A DNA stretch of 64,000 nucleotides, from NCBI GenBank assembly GCA_940746715.1, contig CALNWN010000002.1:248001-312000 (forward strand), given 5' to 3'. The stretch is from an uncultured Paraburkholderia sp. GTDB lineage: Bacteria; Pseudomonadota; Gammaproteobacteria; Burkholderiales; Burkholderiaceae. The position numbers and the translations under genes were made by a program. The notes below the pieces were generated by a model, which was given only the letters and a program-made list of their open reading frames with translations, was not told where the DNA came from and searched no databases. Every line of letters begins with the position of its first letter. Position 1 is the first letter of the stretch. Shown here piece by piece: positions 47,484-56,914 of the stretch.

Positions 47484-48590
47484 ATGTCACAAACCGCGCC
47501 GGTGATACGTCTAGCCGGTTTTGGACTCGAACATTCGTGCCCGCATGCCAGATCACCGCCCACCCCACCCTCGCCTGTCACCGGGAGCCACGCTCCCCAC
47601 GACCCTCACCATCCCCACGACCCATTCGCCAGCAGCTTCGCGACGACGTATGCCGGCGTCATTTCGTTTCTGGCCGTCGCGAATGAAGGCAGCTTCGCAC
47701 GCGCGGGCGACCGGCTGGGCATCGGCCGTTCGTCGGTGAGCCGCAATGTGCAGAAACTGGAGGCGCAGCTCGAGGTGCGTCTTTTCCTGCGCACCACGCG
47801 CAGCACGTCGCTCACGCGCGAGGGTGAACTGTTCTACGAGCGCTGCCAGCCGGGCGTCGAGCGTATCGTGGAGGCGCTCGACGGCATGCGCGAGCTGCGC
47901 AGCGGCCCGCCGCGCGGGCATCTGCGGATTGCGTCGACGTCCGGCTTCGGCCGCCGGATCGTCGCGCCCCTCTTGCGCGGTTTCCACTCGCGTTTTCCCG
48001 GCATCACGCTCGAACTGCTGCTGAACGAGCGCCCCGCGGACTTCACGAGCGACCGCGTCGACGTGTCGTTTCGCGAAGGACGGATGGAAGACAGCGGCAT
48101 CGTCGCGCGCCAGCTGATCGCGATGCAGATGATCGTCTGCGCGTCGCCGGCCTATGCGCGCAGGCACGGTTTGCCGCGCCGCATCGACGAACTGGCGCAG
48201 CATCGCTGCATCAACTTTCGCATGGCCTCGGGGTGCGTCAAGGAGTGGGAGTTCAAGGTCGACGGCCATACACAGCGGCATCAACCTGCGGCGCAGCATA
48301 CGTTCAACGACGCGGATCTGATTCTGCAAGCGGTGCTCGACGGCGTGGGCATCGCGCAGGTGCCTGCCTATCAGGTGTGCGATCTGCTCGGCGAGCGGCG
48401 CCTCGTGAGCTGCCTCGGCCAACACGCGCCGGACGATAGCGGCCACTACATCTGCTATTTGAGCCGCAAGCATCTGCCCGCCCGCATCTGCGTATTCGTC
48501 GACTACATGACTGAAGCGACGCGCGCCATGAATCTGCACTGCCTCGCTACAACAACAACGGCGGCGCCGGAATTATCGGCGGTCGAATGA
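47484..48590 (+). CDS. LysR-family transcriptional regulator
   Basis: The frame of 368 residues contains a normal LysR protein starting near YAGVISFLAVANEGSFARAG, with recognition helix GIGRSSVSRNVQKLEAQLEV and effector domain GHLRIASTSGFGRRIVAPLL. The first 50 residues (HSCPHARSPPTPPSP...) are low complexity, so the true start may be internal (around 47633-47650), although no ATG with a good RBS is evident. It precedes the NmrA-like gene in the same direction. Class resembles DhcR/CrgA-type repressors. Appears intact. Confidence 0.78.
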   Translation: MSQTAPVIRLAGFGLEHSCPHARSPPTPPSPVTGSHAPHDPHHPHDPFASSFATTYAGVISFLAVANEGSFARAGDRLGIGRSSVSRNVQKLEAQLEVRLFLRTTRSTSLTREGELFYERCQPGVERIVEALDGMRELRSGPPRGHLRIASTSGFGRRIVAPLLRGFHSRFPGITLELLLNERPADFTSDRVDVSFREGRMEDSGIVARQLIAMQMIVCASPAYARRHGLPRRIDELAQHRCINFRMASGCVKEWEFKVDGHTQRHQPAAQHTFNDADLILQAVLDGVGIAQVPAYQVCDLLGERRLVSCLGQHAPDDSGHYICYLSRKHLPARICVFVDYMTEATRAMNLHCLATTTTAAPELSAVE

Positions 48591-48716
48591 AAAGTGCGGC
48601 GATTGGTGTCGCCAAGGCAACATGGTGAGCCGGCGCGGATGCCTACCGCGGCACGCCGCGCCCGCCTACCATTGACTTCATGAGGCGCATGCCGCCAACG
48701 ACATACGGAGTGGACC

Positions 48717-49472
48717 ATGAAGATCGTCATTATCGGCGGCACCGGCCTGATCGGCTCGAAGACGCTCGCCATTCTGCGCAACGCCGGGCACGAGGGGCTC
48801 GCCGCGTCGCCGAAAAGCGGCGTCAATACGCTCACCGGCGAAGGACTCGCCGACGCGCTGGCCGGCGCCCAAGTGGTGGTCGACCTTGCCAATTCGCCGT
48901 CGTTCGAAGACAAGGCCGTGCTCGAATTCTTCGAGACTCCGGGGCGCAACCTGCATCAGGCAGAGGCCGCGGCGGGCGTCGGGCATCATGTCGCGCTTTC
49001 CATCGTGGGCACCGACCGCACGCCGGAAAACGGCTATTTCCGCGCCAAAGTCGCGCAGGAGAAGCTGGTCGAGGCATCGGGCATTCCGTACACCATCATT
49101 CGCTCGACGCAGTTCATGGAATTTCTCGGCGGCATCGCGGCATCCAGCGTGCAAGGCAACGCGATCCGGCTCTCGCCTGGCTTCTTCCAGCCCATCGCGG
49201 CGGACGACGTCGCCGCCTTCGTCGCGGACGTCGCGCTCGCTGCGCCGCGCAACGGCATTGTCGAAATCGCGGGGCCGGAGCGCGCGCCGTTCGACGAGAT
49301 CGTCGCCCGCTACCTGAAGTCGGTTGGCGACCCGCGCGAGGTGGTGCGCGATCCCGAGGCGCGCTACTTCGGCGGCCGCGTCGAAGAGCGCTCGCTCGTG
49401 CCGCTCGGCGAGGCGCGCCTCGGTCGCATCGGTCTCGACGAATGGTTGCGGCGGAATCAGGCGGCGAGCTGA
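48717..49472 (+). CDS. NmrA-like/SDR NAD(P)-binding protein
   Basis: Intact 251-residue atypical SDR: MKIVIIGGTGLIGSKTLAIL with the GGTGLIG nucleotide motif, then VALSIVGTDRTPENGYFRAK and IPYTIIRSTQFMEFLGGIAA, the pattern of NmrA/QOR2-type NAD(P)H-dependent proteins. It lacks a clear catalytic YxxxK, so it may be a redox sensor or quinone reductase. Genes of this type are often beside SigJ-type sigma factors, as here. ATG 48717 has GGAGTGG upstream. Confidence 0.8.
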   Translation: MKIVIIGGTGLIGSKTLAILRNAGHEGLAASPKSGVNTLTGEGLADALAGAQVVVDLANSPSFEDKAVLEFFETPGRNLHQAEAAAGVGHHVALSIVGTDRTPENGYFRAKVAQEKLVEASGIPYTIIRSTQFMEFLGGIAASSVQGNAIRLSPGFFQPIAADDVAAFVADVALAAPRNGIVEIAGPERAPFDEIVARYLKSVGDPREVVRDPEARYFGGRVEERSLVPLGEARLGRIGLDEWLRRNQAAS

Positions 49473-49551
49473 TTCGTGTCCGTCAAGCGAACCTGAGAAG
49501 CATGCTTTCTGTGCTGTTTCGCGCAGCGCGCTCGCTGCGGCGTAACACGCG

Positions 49552-50730
49552 CTATCTCACGAGCTTGAGGCTCGCAGCCTTGTGCGCGCCCTCGACCCGG
49601 TTGCCGCCCAGCGACTTGGCGCGATAGAGCGCCTCGTCCGCGGCGGCCAGCAATCCGGCAAGCGTCTCGCCGGCGTCCGCTGAATGCGCGAGGCCGATGC
49701 TGACCGTCGCCTGAATGTCGATGCCGTCCACGCGGTGCGAAACGGTCTGCGCGAAGCGCGCGACGATCGCCTCGCCCACCGCCTGCGCGAGCGCTTCGTC
49801 ATGGCGGGGCAAGAGCGTCGCGAACTCTTCTCCGCCGATGCGCGCCAGCACCGCGTCGTGCCCCACCGCGCCGCGAGCCACTTCCGCGAACGACTTCAGC
49901 ACTTCGTCGCCGGTCTTGTGACCGTAGCGGTCGTTGAGCTTCTTGAAGCGATCCAGATCCAGCGCGAGCAGCGACAAAGGGCGGCTTTTGCCACCCTCGC
50001 CGATCACGCGCTCGCCTTGTTCGAAGAACCACCTGCGATTGCCGAGACCGGTCAGATAGTCGGTCTGCGATTGCTGCAGGAGTTGCCCATGGGTTTCCTC
50101 GCGGATGAGCTTGAGCAGCGTCATCGGCAGGACGACCGAATACAGCACGCCCTCATACATGGTGATGACGCTCGAGACCAGCAACAGGCCGTTGCCGTAC
50201 CGCGCCGCGAGCCACGGCAGAGCGAGCGCCCGGAAGGCATAAGTGAGCGCATGAATGCCCGTCACGGCGACCGCGATATAGCGCGATGGCAACGCCTTCA
50301 AGTCGTCGCCGCGCAACAGTTCGCGCGAGGTCATGCCGCTCGCCAGCGCGATCGGGATCGCGCTGACATACGCCCAGATCGTGCTCTCCCAGCGCGCGCT
50401 GCCCACCGCCCACGTCAGCGCCATGACGACGAGGAGCCCGACAGACGCGGCCCGATATTGCCGGCGGCTCAGCAGCGCCACGCCATGCAGGACCAGGAGG
50501 TAACCCGTCAGAATGACCAGATTGCTGAGCGCGGAGCCCCACGCGCCGGGAAGCTCCCGGCGAAGCAAGGCCGCCGCGCAGCCCATGGCGAGCGTCGCAT
50601 AGCCGGTGGCCAGCACGCTCAACTCCCAGCTGCGCCGTGGATGACTTCGGTGCTCCCATAGCGTCATGCCGGAACTGGCGAGAAGCGTTCCGATGATGAG
50701 GAGATAGAGGGTAAAGAGATCGACACGCAT
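49552..50730 (-). CDS. Membrane diguanylate cyclase (GGDEF domain)
   Basis: Start 50730 (MRVDLFTLYLLIIGTLLASS) gives 392 residues. The N-terminal 200 residues hold six or seven TM helices; the C-terminal GGDEF domain has DYLTGLGNRRWFFEQGERVI, DLDRFKKLNDRYGHKTGDEV and the active-site motif RIGGEEFATLLPR. GGEEF is a functional variant, so synthesis of cyclic di-GMP is expected. The RxxD inhibitory site five residues upstream is absent (HDAVLARIGGEEF), so no product inhibition at that site. Intact. Confidence 0.85.
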   Translation of the reverse strand: MRVDLFTLYLLIIGTLLASSGMTLWEHRSHPRRSWELSVLATGYATLAMGCAAALLRRELPGAWGSALSNLVILTGYLLVLHGVALLSRRQYRAASVGLLVVMALTWAVGSARWESTIWAYVSAIPIALASGMTSRELLRGDDLKALPSRYIAVAVTGIHALTYAFRALALPWLAARYGNGLLLVSSVITMYEGVLYSVVLPMTLLKLIREETHGQLLQQSQTDYLTGLGNRRWFFEQGERVIGEGGKSRPLSLLALDLDRFKKLNDRYGHKTGDEVLKSFAEVARGAVGHDAVLARIGGEEFATLLPRHDEALAQAVGEAIVARFAQTVSHRVDGIDIQATVSIGLAHSADAGETLAGLLAAADEALYRAKSLGGNRVEGAHKAASLKLVR

Positions 50731-51046
50731 CGCTGACGGGAGGTTCGACGCCAGCACAGTGCGGCGGCAGCCGCATTTTACAGTGCTGCCCGATTCCACG
50801 ATGCAGGTTAGCTAAATCGCGGGCCGATTTCTACCGACACCCCAGAATGCGACATAAAAAGTCGCAAAACGTTGTTATTCAATCGGTTTATTCCACAAAC
50901 GCATCTGCTACGCTGACTTTGCCGGTTTCGTGCGAAGCGGCGCACGTGCGCCGCTTCGCGATTCCGTTACAGCCGGTCTACGCAGCGAGAGCATGTCGCC
51001 CAGTCAGTGCGGCATCGGCTTCTACGTATTCATTTTCAACCACGGC
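50731..51046. other. Divergent intergenic region
   Basis: No gene in 316 bases. An inverted repeat TGCGAC-ATAAAAA-GTCGCA (50848-50866) lies in an A+T-rich patch and could be a regulatory site for either divergent flank. No other signal was found. Confidence 0.4.
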
Positions 51047-52262
51047 ATGGAGCAAGCGATGTTGGAACGGCTGGATTTGCGATTCGCCCTGATCGGCGCC
51101 TTACTGATTCTTTCGGGCTGCGGCGGCGGAGGTGGCGGCGGCGCGTCGAACATCGGCGCCAACGGCGCGGGTGCCGCGGCGCCGGCCGCCTCGGGCACGA
51201 GCGCGACGGCACCGACGCTGGCCGCCGCAACGCCCGTGGTCGACGGCACCGCGCTGGGCGATTCCAACTGGCCCACGGGCTCCACATCGTCGGGCGGCCT
51301 CGGCCAGCCTGTCAGCGGGCTGAACTGCGGGCTGCCGAGCAAGGCGTATACGTATGCGCATCTCTCCATCTACCAGAACGGCCGCCAGCTCGCGGTGCCG
51401 GCCAACATCGGCGCCGTGGCGCCGACCATGGCCGCGCAGACCGGCTGCTCCTATCTGCTTCACACGGTGGATGCGAGCGGCAAGATCCATATGGATAAGG
51501 CGACCGGCGCGTCGTACACGCTCGGTCAGTTCTTCGCGATATGGGGTGAAACGCTCGGCGCGTCGAATGTCGCCGGCCTGAGCGGATCGCCGCTGACGAT
51601 CTATGTGAACGACGGCGGCACGCTGTCGAAATACACCGGCGACCCGGCGAGCCTCGTGCTGCCGCCGCATGGCGAGGTCACCATCATGGTCGGCACGCCG
51701 CTCACGCAGATTCCCACTTATACGTGGACCGATCCGCCGCCCTTCGACCCGAATTCCGTCACGCTCACTTACGGCGGCGTGGTAGGCACGGCGTACTGCC
51801 TACTGCCCGAACGGCAATACGTCGACGGGCGGCACCGGCGGCGCGGTCGACGGTTTGATCTGCGCCGCCCGCATGGCCGAGCTCTACCACGTGCACGCGC
51901 ATCTCGCGATCGTCAAGGACGGCCAGTGGCTCGCTTTGCCGGCCAACGTGGGCATTCTTTCGCAGTGCAACTACGAGATGCATACGCACGACCAGACGGG
52001 CATCATCCACATCGAAACGCCGACCCTGAAAACCTTCACACTGGGCCAGTTCTTCGACATCTGGGGGCAGCCGCTCTCCAGCACGAACGTCGCGGGCATC
52101 ACCGGCAACGTGGTGGCGTACATCAACGACAACGGCGACTCGCGGCGCTATATGGGCGATCTGCGCAACATCGAGCTCACTTCGCTGCGCGACATCACCC
52201 TGCAGATCGGCACGCCCGCAGTCAGCACGCTCGCGACTTACTCCTGGTACGAGCAGCAGTAA
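51047..52262 (+). pseudogene. Lipoprotein with a duplicated ~120-residue domain, frameshifted
   Basis: ATG 51047. A lipoprotein signal (FALIGALLILSGCGGGGGGG) and an Ala/Thr-rich linker lead to two copies of the same domain. Copy one contains SIYQNGRQLAVPANIGAVAP and ASYTLGQFFAIWGETLGASN; copy two contains AIVKDGQWLALPANVGILSQ and KTFTLGQFFDIWGQPLSSTN. A shift near 51800 falls between the copies (after VVGTAYC, to PNGNTSTGGTGGAVDGLICA). Conserved His/Cys (SYLLHTVDASGKIHMD; YEMHTHDQTGIIHIE) could bind metal. No named family recognised. Confidence 0.7.
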
Positions 52263-52329
52263 TCCGAACTTGGAGTGCTGCGCTGGCGTAGACTCTTTGC
52301 GAAGTCGACACCGGCGCCGCGCTCAAGGA

Positions 52330-54026
52330 TCAACTACAGGAAAAACTCGCGGCCGAGTTCACGTCGCCGCCCTTGTAACGGGCAACTTTCGGATAAGCGC
52401 ACAGCGGCCGCGTGCGGCCCGCGCCCCAATCCGCGGGCACTTCGCTGTTCGGTATCGGGTTGCTCGCGTCGCGTGCGGTTGCGATCACGCTATCGGGGGC
52501 CTTGCCCTGCTCCACCCACGCGACCATCGGCGTCAGCATGTCGAACTGGTCAGCTGCGGGGCCGCCCGAACTATGGTTCATGCCCGCAACCGTATAGAAC
52601 CGCACGAAGTTGCTCGCGTCGCCGCCATTGGCCGCCATCAGGCGTTGATACCAGTCGGTCGTGTCATTCGACGAAAACACCGGGTCGCTCGTGCCGTGAT
52701 ACACTATGAGCTTCGTGCCGTGTTGCTTGAGTGCGCTCAGATTCGTTTCGTCCGGCGGCGTCATGAAGGACCACGACGACTCCGTGTAGGCGCCGCTCGT
52801 CGCGAAGATCTTCGGCGCGTCGGCGTCCATGCCGAAGTTCAGCGCGTACGACGACAACTGCGAGAGCAGCGACGCGCTTTGCGGCGGCGTCGTGAACGTG
52901 AAGGCAGCCGCAGCGGGATCGAGCGTGATCGAATTGCTTTGCTTCCACTGTGCCCAGCCCGCACCGCTCACGCCGGCGTCGTAAGGAAAGCTCGCGTAAA
53001 GCGCCGTGCCCGCGCCCGAGAACACATTGCCGATCGCATCCTTTTGCGCCGCGGTCAGGCACGTGCTGTCGCGCACGTTGCCCGTGCACGTCGGCACATC
53101 GGTGGCGAGGCTGAAATTTACCTGGCAGGCCTTAATGTCCTGCACCATGCCGTCTGCGGCGCCATCCAGCGCGTCGCATTTCGCGAGAATTCGGGAGGCC
53201 ACAAGTTGCCGCTCGGCCGTGGTGAATCCGGTCTTGATGTCGGGCAGGCCATTCGCGGTCGTTGCGGTCGCAACCTTCGCGAACTGCTGCGCGCCCCACA
53301 TTTCGCCGATGGCCGCCTTCGGCAAATGGAATCCCGGATCGCCCGCAATGATGCCGTCGTATTCCGCCGACGATCTGGCCGCCGCCACCATCGCGTGACG
53401 TCCGCCGTTCGAGCATCCCTCGAAATAGCTGCGATCCGGCGCCTTGCCATACGCCGTGCGAATCACCTGCTTGGCCATCGGCGTCAAGGTAGCGACCGCG
53501 TTATAGCCGTAGTCGATCCGCGCCTGCGGATCGAGGCCGAAAAGCGGATTCTGTGACGACGAGTACCCCGCGTCGGAACTGATCACGGCAAATCCCATGT
53601 TCAGCGCGTCGTTGAGCGGGCCGCCCCCGCCTATCTCGCCCGTCGCCGTGACGACGTTGCCGTCCAGCCCGCCGTTGGCCTGATAAAAGAACCGCCCGTT
53701 CCATGCAATGGGCAGACGCATTTCGAAGCCGATCGCATAGGTCTTGCCGTCGACCGCGCTCACGCGCTGGTTCATCTGCCCCTGCCGAGACAGTGTTCGG
53801 CGACAGGCTTGCCCGCCACCGTGAGCGTTCCGGCGGGCACGTCCTGCACGGAACTGAACGTCGTGTTCGCGAACGACAATTTGGCAGCCAACGTCGCGCA
53901 GCTTCCAGCGAGCGCCGCCGGCTGGGCCGTGCTCAGTTGCGGGAGTGCCGACAGGTTGTCCCCCGAGCCGCCGCCGCAAGCGCCCAGCGTGGCCGACACG
54001 CACACTGCAATCACAGACCTCTTCAT
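52330..54026 (-). pseudogene. Tannase/feruloyl esterase-family hydrolase, frameshifted after the N-terminus
   Basis: ATG 54026 with a lipoprotein-like signal (VIAVCVSATLGACGGGSGDN). After VAGKPVAEHCL at about 53790 a one-base shift moves to the frame with GQMNQRVSAVDGKTYAIGFE and the catalytic Ser in FEGCSNGGRHAMVAAA, Asp-containing HGTSDPVFSSNDTTDWYQRL, and His in VAGMNHSSGGPAADQF. About 565 residues. The family cleaves ester bonds of gallate or ferulate; the ferulate catabolic genes to the right support a feruloyl-esterase role. It ends 10 bases before nothing else on this strand. Confidence 0.83.
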
Positions 54027-54036
54027 TTGATGTCTC

Positions 54037-55179
54037 CTAGAACGAGTGCTTGATGCCGACCATCACGCCGGTCTGTCCGATGCCGGCGGCGGGCGTGGTG
54101 CCGCCATCGCCGCCGCTCACCGGATAGCGCGCCTTCGTGCTATTCGCGAGATAGGCGGCCTGCGCATACACGGATGAGCGCTTGCTCAGCAGATAAGTGG
54201 TGCGTAACGTGCCCATCGTCGCGCGCGAGTCGTGCGCGCTGTTGATGATGCGGAACACTTCTCCGTCGACGATGAACGCGGGCGTGACGAAATACGACGC
54301 GCCGACGAAGAAAAGATCCGAGTGCACGTTCGGCACCGCCGGCGAATCGGTCACCACGCGCCGGCCCAGCCAGCCGGCGCCGAGCTTTGCACCCGCGTAT
54401 TGCGCATATGCGCTGACATGAGTCCGTGCGTCCTTGTCCGCACCATTGACAAGCGGCGTGGGCGCGATGCCGTCGAAGAAATTCGCCTGCGCACTGGTGC
54501 CGCCGCGCTGTTCCTCATACGATGCTGCGACGCCGAAGTTCGGCGCGCCGTACTTGAGCATCACGGACCAGTCGCGACATTCGGTCGGATGCCCCGCGAC
54601 CGAGCCCGCGCACGTACCTTGTCCCGGCGAGTTGCCGGTGCCTGCCGAATCGCGGCCAAACGAATAGCCCGCGCCGAGCGTCAAGCCCTTGTATGTGCCG
54701 AGGTAGGTGACCGAATTGTCGGCGCGCGCATTGGGCACATAGGCGTCGAGCGAGCCCATGCCGTAGATGTCGGGGCCGATGATGTCCGCGCCTTGCAGCG
54801 CGAGATAGGTCATCGTGTATTGCCGTCCGAATGCGAGCATGCCGTAAGGACCCTTAAGGCCGACAAAAGCCTGTCGTCCGAAGAGCCGCCCGCCCTGCCC
54901 CGAACTGCCGTCGCGAACGTTGAAGCCGCTCTCGAGCGTGAAGATCGCGCTATAGCCGCCGCCGAGATCTTCCACGCCGCGCAAGCCCCAACGCGAAGGC
55001 AGCTCGCCTGTCACGGCGGGCATGCGAAACACGTGTCCGCCCGCGGCGTTCGCATGCGATATGTATTCGACGCCCGTATCGACGATGCCGTAAAGCGTGA
55101 CGCTCGATTGCGCAAGCGCGGTCGTGCTGAGCGCGCAAAGCGCGCTGGATATCAGAAGCCGGGTCTTGATTGTTTGCAT
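54037..55179 (-). CDS. Outer-membrane trimeric porin
   Basis: Intact 380-residue porin: signal peptide MQTIKTRLLISSALCALSTT with cleavage before QSSVTLYGIVDTGVEYI, family blocks SRWGLRGVEDLGGGYSAIFT and GGRLFGRQAFVGLKGPYGML, constriction-loop region DIIGPDIYGMGSLDAYVPNA, and terminal Phe in MVGIKHSF. It is 10 bases upstream of the tannase-like gene on the same strand and downstream of the MFS gene, so it likely admits phenolic acids or esters. Confidence 0.87.
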   Translation of the reverse strand: MQTIKTRLLISSALCALSTTALAQSSVTLYGIVDTGVEYISHANAAGGHVFRMPAVTGELPSRWGLRGVEDLGGGYSAIFTLESGFNVRDGSSGQGGRLFGRQAFVGLKGPYGMLAFGRQYTMTYLALQGADIIGPDIYGMGSLDAYVPNARADNSVTYLGTYKGLTLGAGYSFGRDSAGTGNSPGQGTCAGSVAGHPTECRDWSVMLKYGAPNFGVAASYEEQRGGTSAQANFFDGIAPTPLVNGADKDARTHVSAYAQYAGAKLGAGWLGRRVVTDSPAVPNVHSDLFFVGASYFVTPAFIVDGEVFRIINSAHDSRATMGTLRTTYLLSKRSSVYAQAAYLANSTKARYPVSGGDGGTTPAAGIGQTGVMVGIKHSF

Positions 55180-55234
55180 CGCGATTATCTCCAAACGTTG
55201 TTTTCTATCTTGTCTTTTTACTCAGGATGACGTA

Positions 55235-56455
55235 TCAATCCGCCGCACGCGGGCGGCGAATCAGCAGCAGCGCCGCCGCGGCCGCGATGAGCGTCACGGG
55301 AATGCTTGCGCCGATTACCGTCGACGAACTGCGCCCCATGGCGAGCAGTTGGCCCGCCGCGAGCGGCCCCACCACCGAGCCACCGCGGCCCCGACGCCGG
55401 TGCCGCGCATCGCCGTCGGATAAAACGAGGCGGACAGCGCATACAGCACCGATTGCCCGCCAATCACGAACATCCCCGCACAGAACGCCGACACCGTCAG
55501 TGCCGCAAAACCCGGCGCGATCGACAGGGCCGCGAGCGACGCGATGATGCCGACGTACATGCCGGCCACCACCACGCCGCCGCGCAGCCGGTCCATCAAC
55601 ATGCCGATAAAGAGCGCCCCGAGCCCGCCAATGTTGAAAAAGATCTGCACGTAGCCCACTTCCGCACACGCGAGTCCGCGCGCCGCCATTAGCGAGGGCA
55701 GCCAGTTGAGGAGGAAATACAGAACGATGAGCGTGCAGAAGTAGCTGATCCAGATTTGCAGCGTCGACAGTCCGCGGTTCGCGCCGAACAGCACCTCGCC
55801 GATCGGCGCGGGTGCCGCGTTCATGCCGTGCGACGCGCGCTGGAATGCAGTCGACTCGGGCAGAAACGCGAGCAGCAGCGGCACGAGGACGAGAGGCCCG
55901 GCGCCGCCCACATAGAAGATATGACGCCATTCGGTGTCGCCCATACTGACGATGCCGACGATCGACGCGATCACGCCGCCAAACGGAATGCCGCAATACA
56001 TCAAGCTGACTGCCGTATTGCGCGACTTCTGCTGCACCGCTTCGGACGACAAAGCAATCAGGTTCGGCAGCGCGCCGCCAAGACCGATGCCCGTCAACAC
56101 GCGCACGAACACCAGCATGCCGAAGCTGCTGACGAGCGCAGTCGCGATGGAAAGCAGGCCGAACAGGCATGCGCTGAGAATCAGAATGCGTTTGCGGCCG
56201 ATACGGTCCGCAAGCCGCCCGCCCAGCATCGCGCCCGGCAGCAGCCCGAACGTGCCTGCGCTGAACGCGAGTCCCATTTGCGCGACGCTCAGGCCGAATT
56301 CGCGGGCCATGCGCGGCGCCGCGACACCTACCGACTGAAGGTCGAGCCCTTCGAGAAGAGCAACCGCGAAACACAGGCTCAATGTCACGACGGCGCCGCC
56401 GCGCGGCTCGTTGCATCATGCCGTCTGCCGGCAAGACTGTTCTGGTGGACTTCAT
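55235..56455 (-). pseudogene. MFS aromatic-acid:proton symporter (AAHS family), two frameshifts
   Basis: ATG 56455 has AAAGGAGA upstream. After MKSTRTVLPADGMMQRA a shift near 56395 leads to the body: LEGLDLQSVGVAAPRMAREF, the MFS motif GGRLADRIGRKRILI and GIGLGGALPNLIALS, typical of PcaK/VanK/BenK-like carriers. Near 55378 a second shift leads from GVGAAVA to GRGGSVVGPLAAGQLLAMGR and the end. About 405 residues originally. Divergent from the hydratase-lyase gene across a shared operator region, so hydroxycinnamate uptake is inferred. Confidence 0.85.
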
Positions 56456-56560
56456 GTCTGTCTCCTTTCGACGGAGGGCAGCGCGTGAGCGTCTGACTCC
56501 GGTCCCTTGCAAGTTGATTGCTGCTCGTTGTGTCGATGCCCTCGCTGCCTCGGGTATCGC

Positions 56561-56583
56561 ATATATCAGGTCGACTGATATAT
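56561..56583. promoter_or_regulatory. Operator copy 1, CAG-N5-CTG palindrome
   Basis: ATATATCAG (56561-56569) and CTGATATAT (56575-56583) are perfect nine-base arms around a five-base spacer, the geometry of MarR-family operators. It lies 106 bases upstream of the MFS start. Two more copies with the same spacing follow in this region. Confidence 0.75.
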
Positions 56584-56590
56584 TGGGTGA

Positions 56591-56618
56591 ATAAAAGCGC
56601 GTTCACGAGAACGCGCTT
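56591..56618 (-). terminator. Leftward terminator inside a divergent promoter region
   Basis: AAGCGCGTTC (56595-56604) and GAACGCGCTT (56609-56618) form a perfect ten-base stem with an ACGA loop, followed on the minus strand by TTTTATT. No leftward gene lies immediately to its right, so its parent gene may be missing. Confidence 0.6.
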
Positions 56619-56646
56619 CAAGCTCACTGCGATCGAGCATATTAAA

Positions 56647-56663
56647 TATCAGGCACCCTGACA
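56647..56663. promoter_or_regulatory. Operator copy 2, degenerate CAG-N5-CTG palindrome
   Basis: TATCAG-GCACC-CTGACA matches the flanking operator copies in core and spacing, with one mismatch in the right arm (56647-56663). It is the middle of three sites. Confidence 0.5.
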
Positions 56664-56807
56664 AAACAGGATAAGCCTGTTTGGTGAATACTCCAAGTGT
56701 TACACGCAATCGGACGAAATCAGACGCAACCGGACGCAATTTACGCGGCGCAAGGGTTTTCCCCGATCAACTAGCGATTGTGCGCGGCGGCGCTTCCGAC
56801 TAGCCAT

Positions 56808-56826
56808 GTATCAGACTACCTGATAC
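56808..56826. promoter_or_regulatory. Operator copy 3, CAG-N5-CTG palindrome
   Basis: GTATCAG (56808-56814) and CTGATAC (56820-56826) are perfect seven-base arms around a five-base spacer. It lies 89 bases upstream of the hydratase-lyase ATG, in promoter position for the rightward operon. Confidence 0.7.
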
Positions 56827-56914
56827 TAAGTGCCGCTTGATGCAACGCGCAAACGCACCCAGGTACTCGCACATCACGACATTTGATACGCGCAAAAGGC
56901 GCTGGAGCACGAAC

